Positions 14,861 to 21,804 of a stretch of DNA of 29,047 nucleotides are shown here, in pieces. The stretch spans positions 1 through 29,047 of the forward strand of contig JAHHRC010000008.1 in assembly GCA_020026035.1 (NCBI GenBank). The letters run 5' to 3'. Made by a program: the position numbers and the translations under genes. Numbering within the stretch: position 1 is the first letter of the stretch; each line of letters starts with the position of its first letter. This DNA is from Erysipelotrichaceae bacterium (GTDB taxonomy: Bacteria > Bacillota_I > Bacilli_A > Erysipelotrichales > Erysipelotrichaceae). Below the pieces are notes generated by a model that searched no databases, was not told the origin of the DNA, and was given only the letters and a program-made list of their open reading frames with translations.

Positions 14861-14936
14861 GAAAGACTAGCTCAGCTGGGAGAGCACTTCCTTGACCGGG
14901 AAGGGGTCAGAGGTTCGAGCCCTCTGTCTTTCACCA
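14861..14936 (+). tRNA. tRNA-Val (anticodon GAC)
   Basis: A 76-nt cloverleaf with encoded CCA; acceptor stem GAAAGAC/GTCTTTC. Anticodon stem CTTCC/GGAAG with loop TTGACCG, so anticodon GAC (codon GTC/GTT). No promoter fits between the upstream hairpin and this gene. Confidence 0.95.
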
Positions 14937-14947
14937 TTTTGTAACTT

Positions 14948-14970
14948 AGACTGCAAGGCAGTCTTTTTTG
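14948..14970 (+). terminator. Terminator of the tRNA cluster
   Basis: An AGACTGC/GCAGTCT stem (14948-14954 with 14958-14964) and T run 14964-14969. Confidence 0.85.
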
Positions 14971-14993
14971 TTAAAAAAGTGTAATGATTGCTA

Positions 14994-15021
14994 TTGCATT
15001 CACATGATTATCCGCTATAAT
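14994..15021 (+). promoter_or_regulatory. Promoter of the guanine riboswitch-permease unit
   Basis: -35 TTGCAT (14994-14999), 16-bp spacer, -10 TATAAT (15016-15021). Confidence 0.7.
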
Positions 15022-15031
15022 GTGAACGTCT

Positions 15032-15108
15032 CCACATATCGTATAAGCTTTGGGTTATGGCCAAGGCGTTTCTACCCTACACCAATTATGTAGGACTACG
15101 AGGATGTC
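15032..15108 (+). promoter_or_regulatory. Guanine-type purine riboswitch aptamer
   Basis: All purine-riboswitch parts are present. P2 is GCTTTGG/CCAAGGC with 7-nt loop GTTATGG; the core junction is GTTTCTAC; P3 is CCTACA/TGTAGG with a 7-nt loop; the 3' junction is GACTACG; and P1 pairs TCGTA with TACGA. The base in GACTA that contacts the ligand is C, which specifies guanine/hypoxanthine (adenine switches have U). It precedes a purine permease, as in other Bacillota. Confidence 0.92.
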
Positions 15109-15112
15109 GTAC

Positions 15113-15149
15113 CTTCTGCTTCCTTTGTTTGCAGAAGATTTTATTTTTT
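15113..15149 (+). terminator. Riboswitch expression-platform terminator
   Basis: A CTTCTGC/GCAGAAG stem (15113-15119 with 15131-15137), then ATTTTATTTTTT. When guanine is bound, P1 closes and this hairpin is expected to stop transcription before the permease. Confidence 0.85.
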
Positions 15150-15194
15150 GAGTTTTTTCATACGTGTATGTGGAATTCTAAGAGGGGAGACACT

Positions 15195-16562
15195 ATGTTC
15201 GAAAAGATGTTTAAGCTTCAAAAGAACCACACCACTGTTAGAACGGAAATGTTAGCAGGTCTAACTACGTTTATGACAATGGCCTACATCCTAGCGGTTA
15301 ATCCGGGGATTCTTTCAGCGTCTGGTATGGATGCTGGAGCAGTATTTACAGCGACTGCAGTAACTTCAGCGATTGCTTGTTTCTGCATGGCTGCGTTTTC
15401 TAACCTTCCATTTGCGTTATCTGCAGGTATGGGATTGAATGCCTACTTTGCATATACCGTATGTGGACAAATGGGTTATTCTTGGCAAGTTGCTTTAACT
15501 GCTGTTTTATTTGAAGGGTTAGTATTTATTATCCTTTCCTTAACAAACGTGAGAGAAATGATTTTCAACGCGATTCCTCAGCCTTTGAAGATGGCTGTAT
15601 CGGTTGGTATTGGTTTCTTTATCGCATTCATCGGTTTACAGAATGCTCATATCATTGTTGGTGGACCAACACTGGTGGGCCTTTTTTCATTCAATCACTC
15701 ACTTGCAAGTGGTACCTTCCATACTGAAGGAATTACGGTATTGATTGCAGTGATTGGAATCTTGATTACCTTTGCGATGTTGTTAAGAGATGTGAAGGGA
15801 TTCATGTTATATGGAATCTTGATTACTTGGGTATTGGGAATGATTGCCCAAGCAACTGGATTGTATGTTCCAAATCCTGAAATTGGTTTCTATTCTGTGA
15901 TTCCAACAGCGATTGTTTCGACACCTGCAAGTCTATCTTCTACATTCATGAAGTTTGACTTTGCGTTTATTAAAGATCACTTATTAGACTTTATCGTTGT
16001 TACATTTGCCTTCTTGTTCGTTGACGTATTTGATACGTTAGGTACTTTGATTGGTTGTGCTTCGAAGGCAGATATGCTTGATGAAAATGGCAAGTTGCCA
16101 CAGATTCGTGGTGCCTTGTATGCCGATTCTGTAGGTACGATTTGTGGTGCTTGTCTTGGTACTTCAACCGTTACTACATTCGTAGAAAGTTCATCTGGTA
16201 TTGCCGAAGGTGGTAGAACTGGTTTAACAACCGTCACAACTGGTGCACTATTCTTAGTTGCGTTATTCCTATCACCACTCTTCTTAACAGTTCCAGCCTT
16301 TGCGACAGCTCCAGCACTCGTTGTTGTTGGTTTCTTAATGATTCAACAAGTTGCGAAGATTGAATGGGATAACATGCTTGATGCAATTCCATGCTTTGTA
16401 TGTATTACAGCAATGCCTTTGACATACAGCATTTCCGAAGGAATTGCATTAGGTGTTATTTCTTGGGTTGTTCTTCATCTATTGAGTAAAGATCACAAAG
16501 GGCTAACCCCACTCATGTACATCCTTGCAGTCTTGTTTACACTCAAATACTTCGTGATTTAA
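15195..16562 (+). CDS. pbuG: NCS2 family guanine/hypoxanthine permease
   Basis: A polytopic transporter of 455 residues of the AzgA/PbuG branch of NCS2, importing guanine and hypoxanthine with protons. Family segments visible are LAGLTTFMTMAYILAVNP near residue 20, LSAGMGLNAYFAYTVCG near 83, DVFDTLGTLIG, and the substrate-site region around E331, ESSSGIAEGGRTGLT. The start is the ATG after AGAGGGGAGA, not the upstream in-frame ATG, which lies inside the riboswitch. It is alone on its transcript, controlled by the guanine riboswitch, and followed by a terminator. The gene name is by family; PbuO-like is possible. Confidence 0.93.
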   Translation: MFEKMFKLQKNHTTVRTEMLAGLTTFMTMAYILAVNPGILSASGMDAGAVFTATAVTSAIACFCMAAFSNLPFALSAGMGLNAYFAYTVCGQMGYSWQVALTAVLFEGLVFIILSLTNVREMIFNAIPQPLKMAVSVGIGFFIAFIGLQNAHIIVGGPTLVGLFSFNHSLASGTFHTEGITVLIAVIGILITFAMLLRDVKGFMLYGILITWVLGMIAQATGLYVPNPEIGFYSVIPTAIVSTPASLSSTFMKFDFAFIKDHLLDFIVVTFAFLFVDVFDTLGTLIGCASKADMLDENGKLPQIRGALYADSVGTICGACLGTSTVTTFVESSSGIAEGGRTGLTTVTTGALFLVALFLSPLFLTVPAFATAPALVVVGFLMIQQVAKIEWDNMLDAIPCFVCITAMPLTYSISEGIALGVISWVVLHLLSKDHKGLTPLMYILAVLFTLKYFVI

Positions 16563-16590
16563 AAAAGTATTGTTTGTAGTGGTAGAATTC

Positions 16591-16620
16591 ACACCTCAAT
16601 CGTAGTTGAGGTGTTTTTTA
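16591..16620 (+). terminator. Terminator of the purine permease gene
   Basis: A perfect 9-bp stem ACACCTCAA/TTGAGGTGT (16591-16599 with 16606-16614) and T run 16614-16619. Confidence 0.9.
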
Positions 16621-16630
16621 TCGTTTGATT

Positions 16631-16639
16631 TGTTAGAAT
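16631..16639 (+). promoter_or_regulatory. Extended -10 promoter of the chorismate mutase operon
   Basis: TGT-TAGAAT, with no good -35 because that position falls in the preceding terminator. Confidence 0.5.
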
Positions 16640-16662
16640 AGAGGTATAGAAGGAAGAAATGT

Positions 16663-16974
16663 ATGGATGAATTAGAACAAGCACGACATGCGATTGATGC
16701 GATTGATGGAAAGATTGTTGAACTTTTTGAAAAGCGAATGAAGGAAGTGGAAAAGGTTGTTCAATATAAGATGGAACATGACTTACCAGTCCTTGATGCT
16801 TCACGGGAACAGGCAATTGTAAAAAAGAATTGCGAGCGCGTAAGTGATGCATATCGTGTGTATTTTGAAGAGGTGTATCAATCGATTTTAGAGTCATCCA
16901 AACAATTCCAAAAAGAAATCATAGAAAGGACACAAGGACATGGGAAATTTATTGACGAAGCTACGGAAAGATAA
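16663..16974 (+). CDS. Chorismate mutase, AroQ type
   Basis: A 103-residue all-helical protein of the AroQ class, converting chorismate to prephenate for Phe/Tyr synthesis. The active-site residues of the E. coli enzyme are found at a constant offset of three: R8 (R11), R25 (R28), K36 (K39), D45 (D48), R48 (R51) and E49 (E52), and a Gln (81 or 83) near the last helix. It is a free-standing domain, not fused to prephenate dehydratase or DAHP synthase. AAGGAAG ribosome site. Its 3' end overlaps the next gene by 35 bp. No other aromatic biosynthesis gene is in the window. Confidence 0.9.
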   Translation: MDELEQARHAIDAIDGKIVELFEKRMKEVEKVVQYKMEHDLPVLDASREQAIVKKNCERVSDAYRVYFEEVYQSILESSKQFQKEIIERTQGHGKFIDEATER

Positions 16975-17386
16975 TCTTCAGGCTATGAAAGACAAGGATG
17001 TATTGAAGAAAGGTGTATTGACACTTGTGATTTCTTCAATTGCCTTAGCGGAAAAAGAAAATGGCAAGGAATTAGAACTTGGTGAAGAATTGACATTCAT
17101 TCAAAAAGAAATCAAACAGGTCAAAGAAGCGCTTAAGGAAACTCCAGTTACTCGCACTGATTTGATTGAAGCGAATGAAAAGAAGTTAGCACTATTAGAG
17201 TCATACCTTCCAAAGCAATTGAGCGAAGAAGAAGTGAAGGAAAAGATTCTTGCTTTCATGGAAGAGAATGGCTTAGAGCCAATTCGACCAAACCAAGGAA
17301 AGATTATGAATGGCATCTTAGGGATGTACAAAGGTCAAACCGATGGAAAAACCGTGAACATGGTACTACGTACGATTATTAAGTAA
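16940..17386 (+). CDS. GatB/YqeY domain protein
   Basis: A 148-residue protein matching the YqeY family from end to end: helical N-terminal part with DLIEANEKKLALLESYLPKQLSEEE in the middle and PNQGKIMNGILG plus DGKTVNMVLRTII at the end. The domain is the tRNA-binding tail found in the GatB subunit of Glu-tRNA(Gln) amidotransferase; the role of the free form is uncertain, with tRNA binding assumed. It starts inside the chorismate mutase gene (ribosome site AAAGGAC...AAGGAC), so the two are co-transcribed and probably coupled. Confidence 0.92.
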   Translation: MGNLLTKLRKDNLQAMKDKDVLKKGVLTLVISSIALAEKENGKELELGEELTFIQKEIKQVKEALKETPVTRTDLIEANEKKLALLESYLPKQLSEEEVKEKILAFMEENGLEPIRPNQGKIMNGILGMYKGQTDGKTVNMVLRTIIK

Positions 17387-17392
17387 TGATGG

Positions 17393-17419
17393 GACAACTC
17401 AAAAGGGTTGTCTTTTTTT
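17393..17419 (+). terminator. Terminator of the chorismate mutase-YqeY operon
   Basis: A GACAACTC/GGGTTGTC stem (17393-17400 with 17405-17412) with AAAA loop and T run 17413-17419. Confidence 0.85.
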
Positions 17420-17420
17420 A

Positions 17421-17446
17421 ATCAAAAACAACTCCCTTAGGAGTTG
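17421..17446 (-). terminator. Terminator of the lipoprotein gene
   Basis: A CAACTCC/GGAGTTG stem (17429-17435 with 17440-17446) and, on the minus strand, a T run after it. The stop codon of the lipoprotein gene lies in the loop. Confidence 0.85.
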
Positions 17447-17895
17447 CTTGCTTGATAGGATTCAATGAATTTGTTGAAGTTTTCTTCACTTGATCCAATT
17501 TCTTTGGTGTCTAAGTAGCCGTTTGCTTTTAGACGATAGTCGATATCACTACGGGTGAATACGGCGATGACGTCACTGTTTTCTTCGTGGTATTCAAGAA
17601 GATCTAAATCATCGAGAAGTGCGAAGGTTAAAGTCGCAGCTTCTTCAAGGTCGGCATCGGTTAAGACAACGTTTGTTTTGAGGGTGACAATTAGCGTGTG
17701 ATTGTCATCGATGGTATCTAGTGTGAAATTGTTTAAAGATGCGTCTTGTGGGAAAGCGAGTTGATTAACGAGCTTTTTCACACTTGTTTCATCCGTGAGG
17801 TCATTTGTTTTATAGCTATATAGGTTTGTATGGTTCGCCTTGCAAGCACTTAGGAAAAGAAGTGTGGATAAGGCAATTTTGAGTGTGTGTTTCAT
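17437..17895 (-). CDS. Putative lipoprotein, possibly DUF4825-like
   Basis: A 152-residue protein with a lipoprotein signal peptide: MKHTLKIALSTLLFLSAC, with Cys18 in the lipobox LSAC. After it comes one mixed alpha/beta domain (residues 30-135) with SVKKLVNQLAFPQ, then a beta strand (TLIVTLKT), a helix with FALLDDLDLLEYHE and a strand DVIAVFTRSDIDYRL. This order resembles DUF4825, a domain of unknown role; I hold that at low confidence. The start is chosen because of the AAAAAGGAG ribosome site; an upstream in-frame ATG (17961) precedes the promoter. Single gene with its own promoter and terminator. Confidence 0.85.
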   Translation of the reverse strand: MKHTLKIALSTLLFLSACKANHTNLYSYKTNDLTDETSVKKLVNQLAFPQDASLNNFTLDTIDDNHTLIVTLKTNVVLTDADLEEAATLTFALLDDLDLLEYHEENSDVIAVFTRSDIDYRLKANGYLDTKEIGSSEENFNKFIESYQASNS

Positions 17896-17921
17896 AAAAA
17901 ACTCCTTTTTGTATATGGCAT

Positions 17922-17950
17922 AAAGTAGCATATATTTCGATAAAATACAA
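17922..17950 (-). promoter_or_regulatory. Promoter of the lipoprotein gene
   Basis: On the minus strand -35 TTGTAT (17945-17950), 17-bp spacer, extended -10 TGC-TACTTT (hexamer 17922-17927). Confidence 0.6.
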
Positions 17951-17959
17951 ATTTTGTGC

Positions 17960-17993
17960 ATAAGAAAAGGAACTTAACAAGTGCTAAGTTCCT
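17960..17993 (-). terminator. Terminator of the amino-acid permease gene
   Basis: A 9-bp stem AGGAACTTA/TAAGTTCCT (17968-17976 with 17985-17993), with a T-rich tail on the minus strand. Confidence 0.85.
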
Positions 17994-17999
17994 GTTTGA

Positions 18000-19436
18000 T
18001 TATGCGTTTAACGCTTCGTCTTCTTTCTTACGAATGATAGGAAGAATCAAGCCTAAGGAAATTAAGACGATTGGTGTGATGATGTTTAATGCCATCGTGA
18101 TTGGATCATCGGAGATCATTCCCATGACACAACATGCAGCTGTAATAGTGAAGCACCATCCACCTACAAACATACCGAATTTTCTAGATTTGATGAAGGT
18201 ATATTCACTGTGGAATTTGTCATCGTACTTTTTAAGCATCATGTATGCATAGAACACCCAAAGGTAGCGTAGTGGCATGCATACGGCGTTTAAACGAACG
18301 AATTGTTGCATGACAGCTGGTGCAGATGGGACAAGGATTTGAATCAATATAATAGAACCAGATAACACTCCGACCATCTTAATACCGTTTGTATAGGCGC
18401 CGTGTTCATTTTGTTTGAGTAGTTTTCTTGGGATGAATTGTCTTGCGTTTTCATCTTCCAGTAGCATGCGCAATGGCGCATCGATGGAAAGTAGTAAGAC
18501 AGCAAGTTGGGAGATTAGGTTACTTGCAGCGTAGATGATCATAAATAGATTGCCGACGTGGTAGTATTCACCAAGTTGTTGGAAGGCCCAGTAACCGCCA
18601 TTTGCAGCGTAGGCGTTGAACATTTCTTCGGAACTGTTGATGACTGCTGGATCAAACATACGGCTCATCGCAATCGTTCCAAAGATGGCACAAGATACGA
18701 CCATGATGGCTGTGAAGATAATTCCTTTTGGGAAGTTCTTTGCCGAGTTTTCCACTTTGTTTACATATGGGGAAATCTTTTCAGCTCCTCCTACTGCTAA
18801 TACCAATACCGATAGAGATAGGAAGTATTTGCTGTTAAAGATTGGAACTAAAGCGTTCATATCCCAATTTACATGGATGTAGTTATTGGCTGGGGCGAGC
18901 TTTGGAGCTGCTAACATCATTAAGATGTAGAGGATGGATAGTACAAAGGTACTAGAGCCAGCGATGGTTGCGAGTTTTTTTAATGGGTTAATTCCTTTTG
19001 TTGCAAACCAGCAGAAGAAGATAAAGATTGCAAGCGTAGCCATTTGGATGTAGAGGATTGGGAAACTATCAAAGGTTTCTGCATTCTTGAATACAATCCA
19101 ACTTAATGCTTTTAAAGCGCCGCTTCCTTTTGAGGCGATGTAGGTGATGTGCACTGCCCAATAGGTCCAGCCGGCATAGTAGGCTAGTTTTGCGCCTTTT
19201 GTTTCTTGGATCCAGGAAGTGACACCGCCGCCTTTGTCTTTGAAGGCTGAGCCAAGTTCACCAACCATTAATGCGTAAGGTATGAAATACAATACGAACA
19301 TCAAGATCCAAGAGAAGATGACGCGCGTTCCATCGTAGTAGATGAAGCCGTTGACGATATTGCCAAAGCCCCAAAGTGTGGAGAAACACATGAAGGCTAA
19401 GGTATACCAAGTGATTTTCTTTTGTGTTTGTTTCAT
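18000..19436 (-). CDS. APC family amino-acid permease (YjeM-like)
   Basis: A 478-residue transporter with about 12 membrane helices. Typical APC features are the broken first helix with FSTLWGFGNIVNGFIYY, the EMGSAF-like VGELGSAFKDKGGGVTSWIQ after helix 2, and GGAEKISPYVNKVENSAKNFPKGI in the central loop. The pattern is closest to the YjeM/GadC-like branch that moves amino acids by antiport or proton symport; substrate unknown. The start is supported by the AAGGAAAGGA ribosome site. It is divergent from the tryptophan T-box operon, which makes an aromatic or general amino-acid substrate possible, but this is only context. Confidence 0.88.
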   Translation of the reverse strand: MKQTQKKITWYTLAFMCFSTLWGFGNIVNGFIYYDGTRVIFSWILMFVLYFIPYALMVGELGSAFKDKGGGVTSWIQETKGAKLAYYAGWTYWAVHITYIASKGSGALKALSWIVFKNAETFDSFPILYIQMATLAIFIFFCWFATKGINPLKKLATIAGSSTFVLSILYILMMLAAPKLAPANNYIHVNWDMNALVPIFNSKYFLSLSVLVLAVGGAEKISPYVNKVENSAKNFPKGIIFTAIMVVSCAIFGTIAMSRMFDPAVINSSEEMFNAYAANGGYWAFQQLGEYYHVGNLFMIIYAASNLISQLAVLLLSIDAPLRMLLEDENARQFIPRKLLKQNEHGAYTNGIKMVGVLSGSIILIQILVPSAPAVMQQFVRLNAVCMPLRYLWVFYAYMMLKKYDDKFHSEYTFIKSRKFGMFVGGWCFTITAACCVMGMISDDPITMALNIITPIVLISLGLILPIIRKKEDEALNA

Positions 19437-19462
19437 AAAAAATCCTTTCCTTAACGTTTGGT

Positions 19463-19468
19463 ATTATA
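19463..19468 (-). promoter_or_regulatory. -10 box of the amino-acid permease promoter
   Basis: TGA-TATAAT on the minus strand, 27 nt before the ribosome site region. The -35 is weak (complement of 19486-19491). Confidence 0.55.
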
Positions 19469-19494
19469 TCACAAAATCGAATGGATAAGAAAGT

Positions 19495-19515
19495 TCCATA
19501 AGATATGCTTATGGA
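19495..19515. promoter_or_regulatory. Inverted repeat upstream of the permease promoter
   Basis: TCCATAAG-ATATG-CTTATGGA, a perfect 8-bp inverted repeat with a 5-nt spacer and no T run, so it is not a terminator. It lies just upstream of the permease -35 position and about 50 bp before the trp operon -35. Probably a regulator-binding site; regulator unknown. Confidence 0.5.
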
Positions 19516-19563
19516 TGTATTGTGTTTGTGTTTGTAAGAAATGAAAGTTGTTGAAAATTCTTG

Positions 19564-19592
19564 TTGACGGGGAATGTAATATTTGGTTTAAT
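19564..19592 (+). promoter_or_regulatory. Promoter of the T-box/trpXYZ operon
   Basis: -35 TTGACG (19564-19569), 17-bp spacer, -10 TTTAAT (19587-19592). Predicted start of transcription near 19600. Confidence 0.75.
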
Positions 19593-19599
19593 GATGTCA

Positions 19600-19883
19600 A
19601 TAAAAGAAAACCTAATGAGAAAGAGTAGTACATATTTCGGTTTTGTTTAGAGAGTTTCCTACTTGGTGAAAGGGAGATACAAAATGAAATATCGAATGGA
19701 CTTTCTTGAAAGGGCGAGCTGAACGGGGACTAGTAGGTGAGACGGAATTCCAATCCGTTATCAATCGGACACGTATGATGGTACGTGAAATGAGTGGGTT
19801 TTATGAAACGTAAAACCAATTTGGGTGGTATCGCAGAAGTAGTCGCTTTTGTCCCATGTATCGGGGCAAGCGGCTTTTTATTT
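19600..19883 (+). promoter_or_regulatory. T-box leader, tryptophan type
   Basis: A full T-box riboswitch. Stem I has GAGAAAG/CTTTCTT at its base, the loop strand AGTAGTAC, a paired arm ATATTTC..TTTTGT/ACAAAATGAAATAT, the AGAGAG bulge region (19649-19654) and the GGTGAA distal loop (19665-19670). The specifier strand reads GAA-TGG-A, with codon TGG (Trp) at 19697-19699. Hairpins follow at ACGGA/TCCGT and CACGTA/TACGTG. The antiterminator contains TTGGGTGGTATCGCAG (19821-19836). The terminator pairs 19842-19855 with 19863-19874 and has T run 19875-19879. Uncharged tRNA-Trp should turn the operon on. The neighbouring frames ATG and GGA are less likely given the downstream importer. Confidence 0.92.
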
Positions 19884-19910
19884 GTCCTTTGTAATAGAGG
19901 GAGAAAGATT

Positions 19911-20894
19911 ATGAAACTAAGAAATGTAATGATTGTACTTGCGGTATTTGTGTTTGTATTGGTATTTGCTGGATCCAGCAAAAAAGAAGAAGTGAATGTT
20001 GAGGAAACGGGTAAGAAGAAGGTTGTTGTGTTAAAGCAATTAGACCATGCCTCAATTGATGAGATTGCCGAAGGGATTCAAAAGGGAATTGAATCGATTG
20101 ATGGGGAACATTTTGAAGTGGTTGTGATGAGTGGTCAAAATGATGCGGCTACGATGAAACAAGTTGTCGAAGATTCTTTGCAAAATGATACGGATGTGAT
20201 TGTACCGATTGGAACTCTTGCGGCACAGATTTCGGTATCTTCTACAAGTGGGACGGATGTACCTGTTGTGTATTCAGCTATTTCAGATCCAGAAGCTGCG
20301 GAATTAACAGGCATTGCGAATGTGACTGGGACAAGTGATGCGATTGATGTAAGTAAGATTGTTGATTTGATGGATGTGTATCATCCGGAATTGAAGAAGG
20401 TTGGTTTCTTGTATTCCTTAAGTGAAACAAACTCGGCTAGAGCGATTCAAAGTGCTAGAGACTTATTGAGTAGTAAGGGTGTTGAAATCATTGATGCGAC
20501 TGCGAATACAAATGATGAGATTGCGTCCGCTGTAGCGTTGTTGATTCAAGATGGCGTGGATTGTGTATTTACTCCAACAGACAATGTGATTATGAACCAT
20601 GCTGTATTTGTGGCAGATCAATTCAATCAAGCCAAGGTTCCATTCTTTACGGGTGCAGATAGCTTTGTTCTAAAGGGTGCGTTTGCGACGTGTGGAATTA
20701 ATTACCAAGATTTAGCGTACCGTACAAGTGAATTGGTGATTGATGTCTTAAACAATGGCATTGAAGGAAAAGAAGATGTGTACTATGTGGAGTCGAATAC
20801 GATTGTTGTAAGTGAAGATACAGCGAAGGTATTAGGTGTTGATCCAATGATTTTTGAAGAAGTGGGTACAGTGAATCTGATGAAGGGTGAATAA
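19911..20894 (+). CDS. trpX: ABC importer substrate-binding protein, TrpX type
   Basis: A 327-residue extracellular binding protein of the ABC_sub_bind (PF04392) family: an alpha/beta two-lobe fold starting VVVLKQLDHASIDEIAEGIQ, then DVIVPIGTLAAQ, VPVVYSAISDPEAA, KKVGFLYSLSETNS and VDCVFTPTDNVIMNH. With the permease and ATPase that follow, and a Trp T-box ahead, it fits the predicted tryptophan importer TrpXYZ. The start follows AGAGGGAGA; the longer in-frame reading begins inside the T-box. Odd point: the signal peptide MKLRNVMIVL...VFAGSSKKEE has Ser22 where family lipoproteins have Cys; codon TCC (19974-19976) differs from TGC by one base. If real, the protein cannot be lipid-anchored at that site. 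Confidence 0.92.
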   Translation: MKLRNVMIVLAVFVFVLVFAGSSKKEEVNVEETGKKKVVVLKQLDHASIDEIAEGIQKGIESIDGEHFEVVVMSGQNDAATMKQVVEDSLQNDTDVIVPIGTLAAQISVSSTSGTDVPVVYSAISDPEAAELTGIANVTGTSDAIDVSKIVDLMDVYHPELKKVGFLYSLSETNSARAIQSARDLLSSKGVEIIDATANTNDEIASAVALLIQDGVDCVFTPTDNVIMNHAVFVADQFNQAKVPFFTGADSFVLKGAFATCGINYQDLAYRTSELVIDVLNNGIEGKEDVYYVESNTIVVSEDTAKVLGVDPMIFEEVGTVNLMKGE

Positions 20895-20895
20895 T

Positions 20896-21804
20896 ATGAT
20901 TGGGATTTTACAAACAGCTTTGATACTAGGTCTTATGTATGGCCTAGTATCCTTGGCGTTATTTGTGTCATTTCGAATTTTGAATATCGCTGACTTAACA
21001 ACCGATGGAAGTTTTGTGTTTGGTATGGCGGTATCGTGTGTATGTGCGAAGGCAGGGCATCCATATCTTGGTATTTTACTTGGCATGGTGGCTGGTGGTT
21101 TGGCTGGGTATTGTACGGCGTATTTGCATACAAAGGGTGGAATACCAGCGATTCTTGCAGGGATTATTACAGCGACGGGATTGTATACGATTAACTTAGC
21201 GACGTTAGGGTTTCGAGCAAATTTAGCGTTGTTAAAAGAAGATACGGTATTTACACTGTCGCGTAAGAGGTTTTTTGGAAATAGTTTTTTAGCGGATGTA
21301 TTGCCGTTATTGGTTGTCGTTGGACTTGTGATGGTGGGGCTGTATTTCTTTTTGGAAACACGGCTTGGACTATCGATTCGAGCAACGGGGGATAATCCTT
21401 CAATGGTGAAGGCGTCTTCGATTGATCCACGTATTACGATTACGGTTGGACTTGTATTAGCAAATGCATTGACGGGGTTATCGGGTGCGTTTGTTGGGCA
21501 ATTCCAAAAGACGGCTGATATTAATAGTGGGATTGGAATTGTCGTTGTTGGCTTAGCGAGTTTGGTCATTGGTGAAACGCTTTTGAAAGAAAAGACGATG
21601 AGTGCGAATATTACGGCATGTTTTGTTGGGAATATTGTGTACCGGATGTTGTATGCCTTGATTCTTAAGTCGCATATGATTCCGGTTGAGTGTTTGAAGT
21701 TATTAACGGCAATGATTGTAGCGATTGCGATTGCCTCTCCGAATATTAAGGCACAAAGAGAGCTTAAGAAACGGATGAAAAGGGAAGGTGTGCGTCATGC
21801 TTAG
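20896..21804 (+). CDS. trpY: ABC importer permease, TrpY type
   Basis: A polytopic protein of 302 residues with about eight membrane helices, of the branched-chain/ribose-type permease family that partners PF04392 binding proteins. Visible segments are FRILNIADLTTDGSFVFGMAVS near residue 27, GIPAILAGIITATGLYTINL, and ETRLGLSIRATGDNPSMVKASSID, the cytoplasmic coupling segment. The start is the ATG 1 nt after the trpX stop with AAGGGTG in front; a GTG three codons earlier is possible. It overlaps trpZ by 8 bp. Forms the membrane channel for the likely tryptophan importer. Confidence 0.92.
   Translation: MIGILQTALILGLMYGLVSLALFVSFRILNIADLTTDGSFVFGMAVSCVCAKAGHPYLGILLGMVAGGLAGYCTAYLHTKGGIPAILAGIITATGLYTINLATLGFRANLALLKEDTVFTLSRKRFFGNSFLADVLPLLVVVGLVMVGLYFFLETRLGLSIRATGDNPSMVKASSIDPRITITVGLVLANALTGLSGAFVGQFQKTADINSGIGIVVVGLASLVIGETLLKEKTMSANITACFVGNIVYRMLYALILKSHMIPVECLKLLTAMIVAIAIASPNIKAQRELKKRMKREGVRHA

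Noticed and set aside
15057..15194. 46-codon N-terminal extension of the purine permease
   Set aside because: It lies in the guanine riboswitch and its terminator. The real start has a strong ribosome site and matches where the family begins.
19794..19910. 39-codon N-terminal extension of TrpX
   Set aside because: It lies in the T-box antiterminator and terminator. The ATG at 19911 follows a ribosome site and begins a signal peptide.
20832..21569. Minus-strand 245-codon frame opposite trpY
   Set aside because: It is antisense to a clear ABC permease, lacks a ribosome site and has shadow-type composition (Pro, Thr, Asn).
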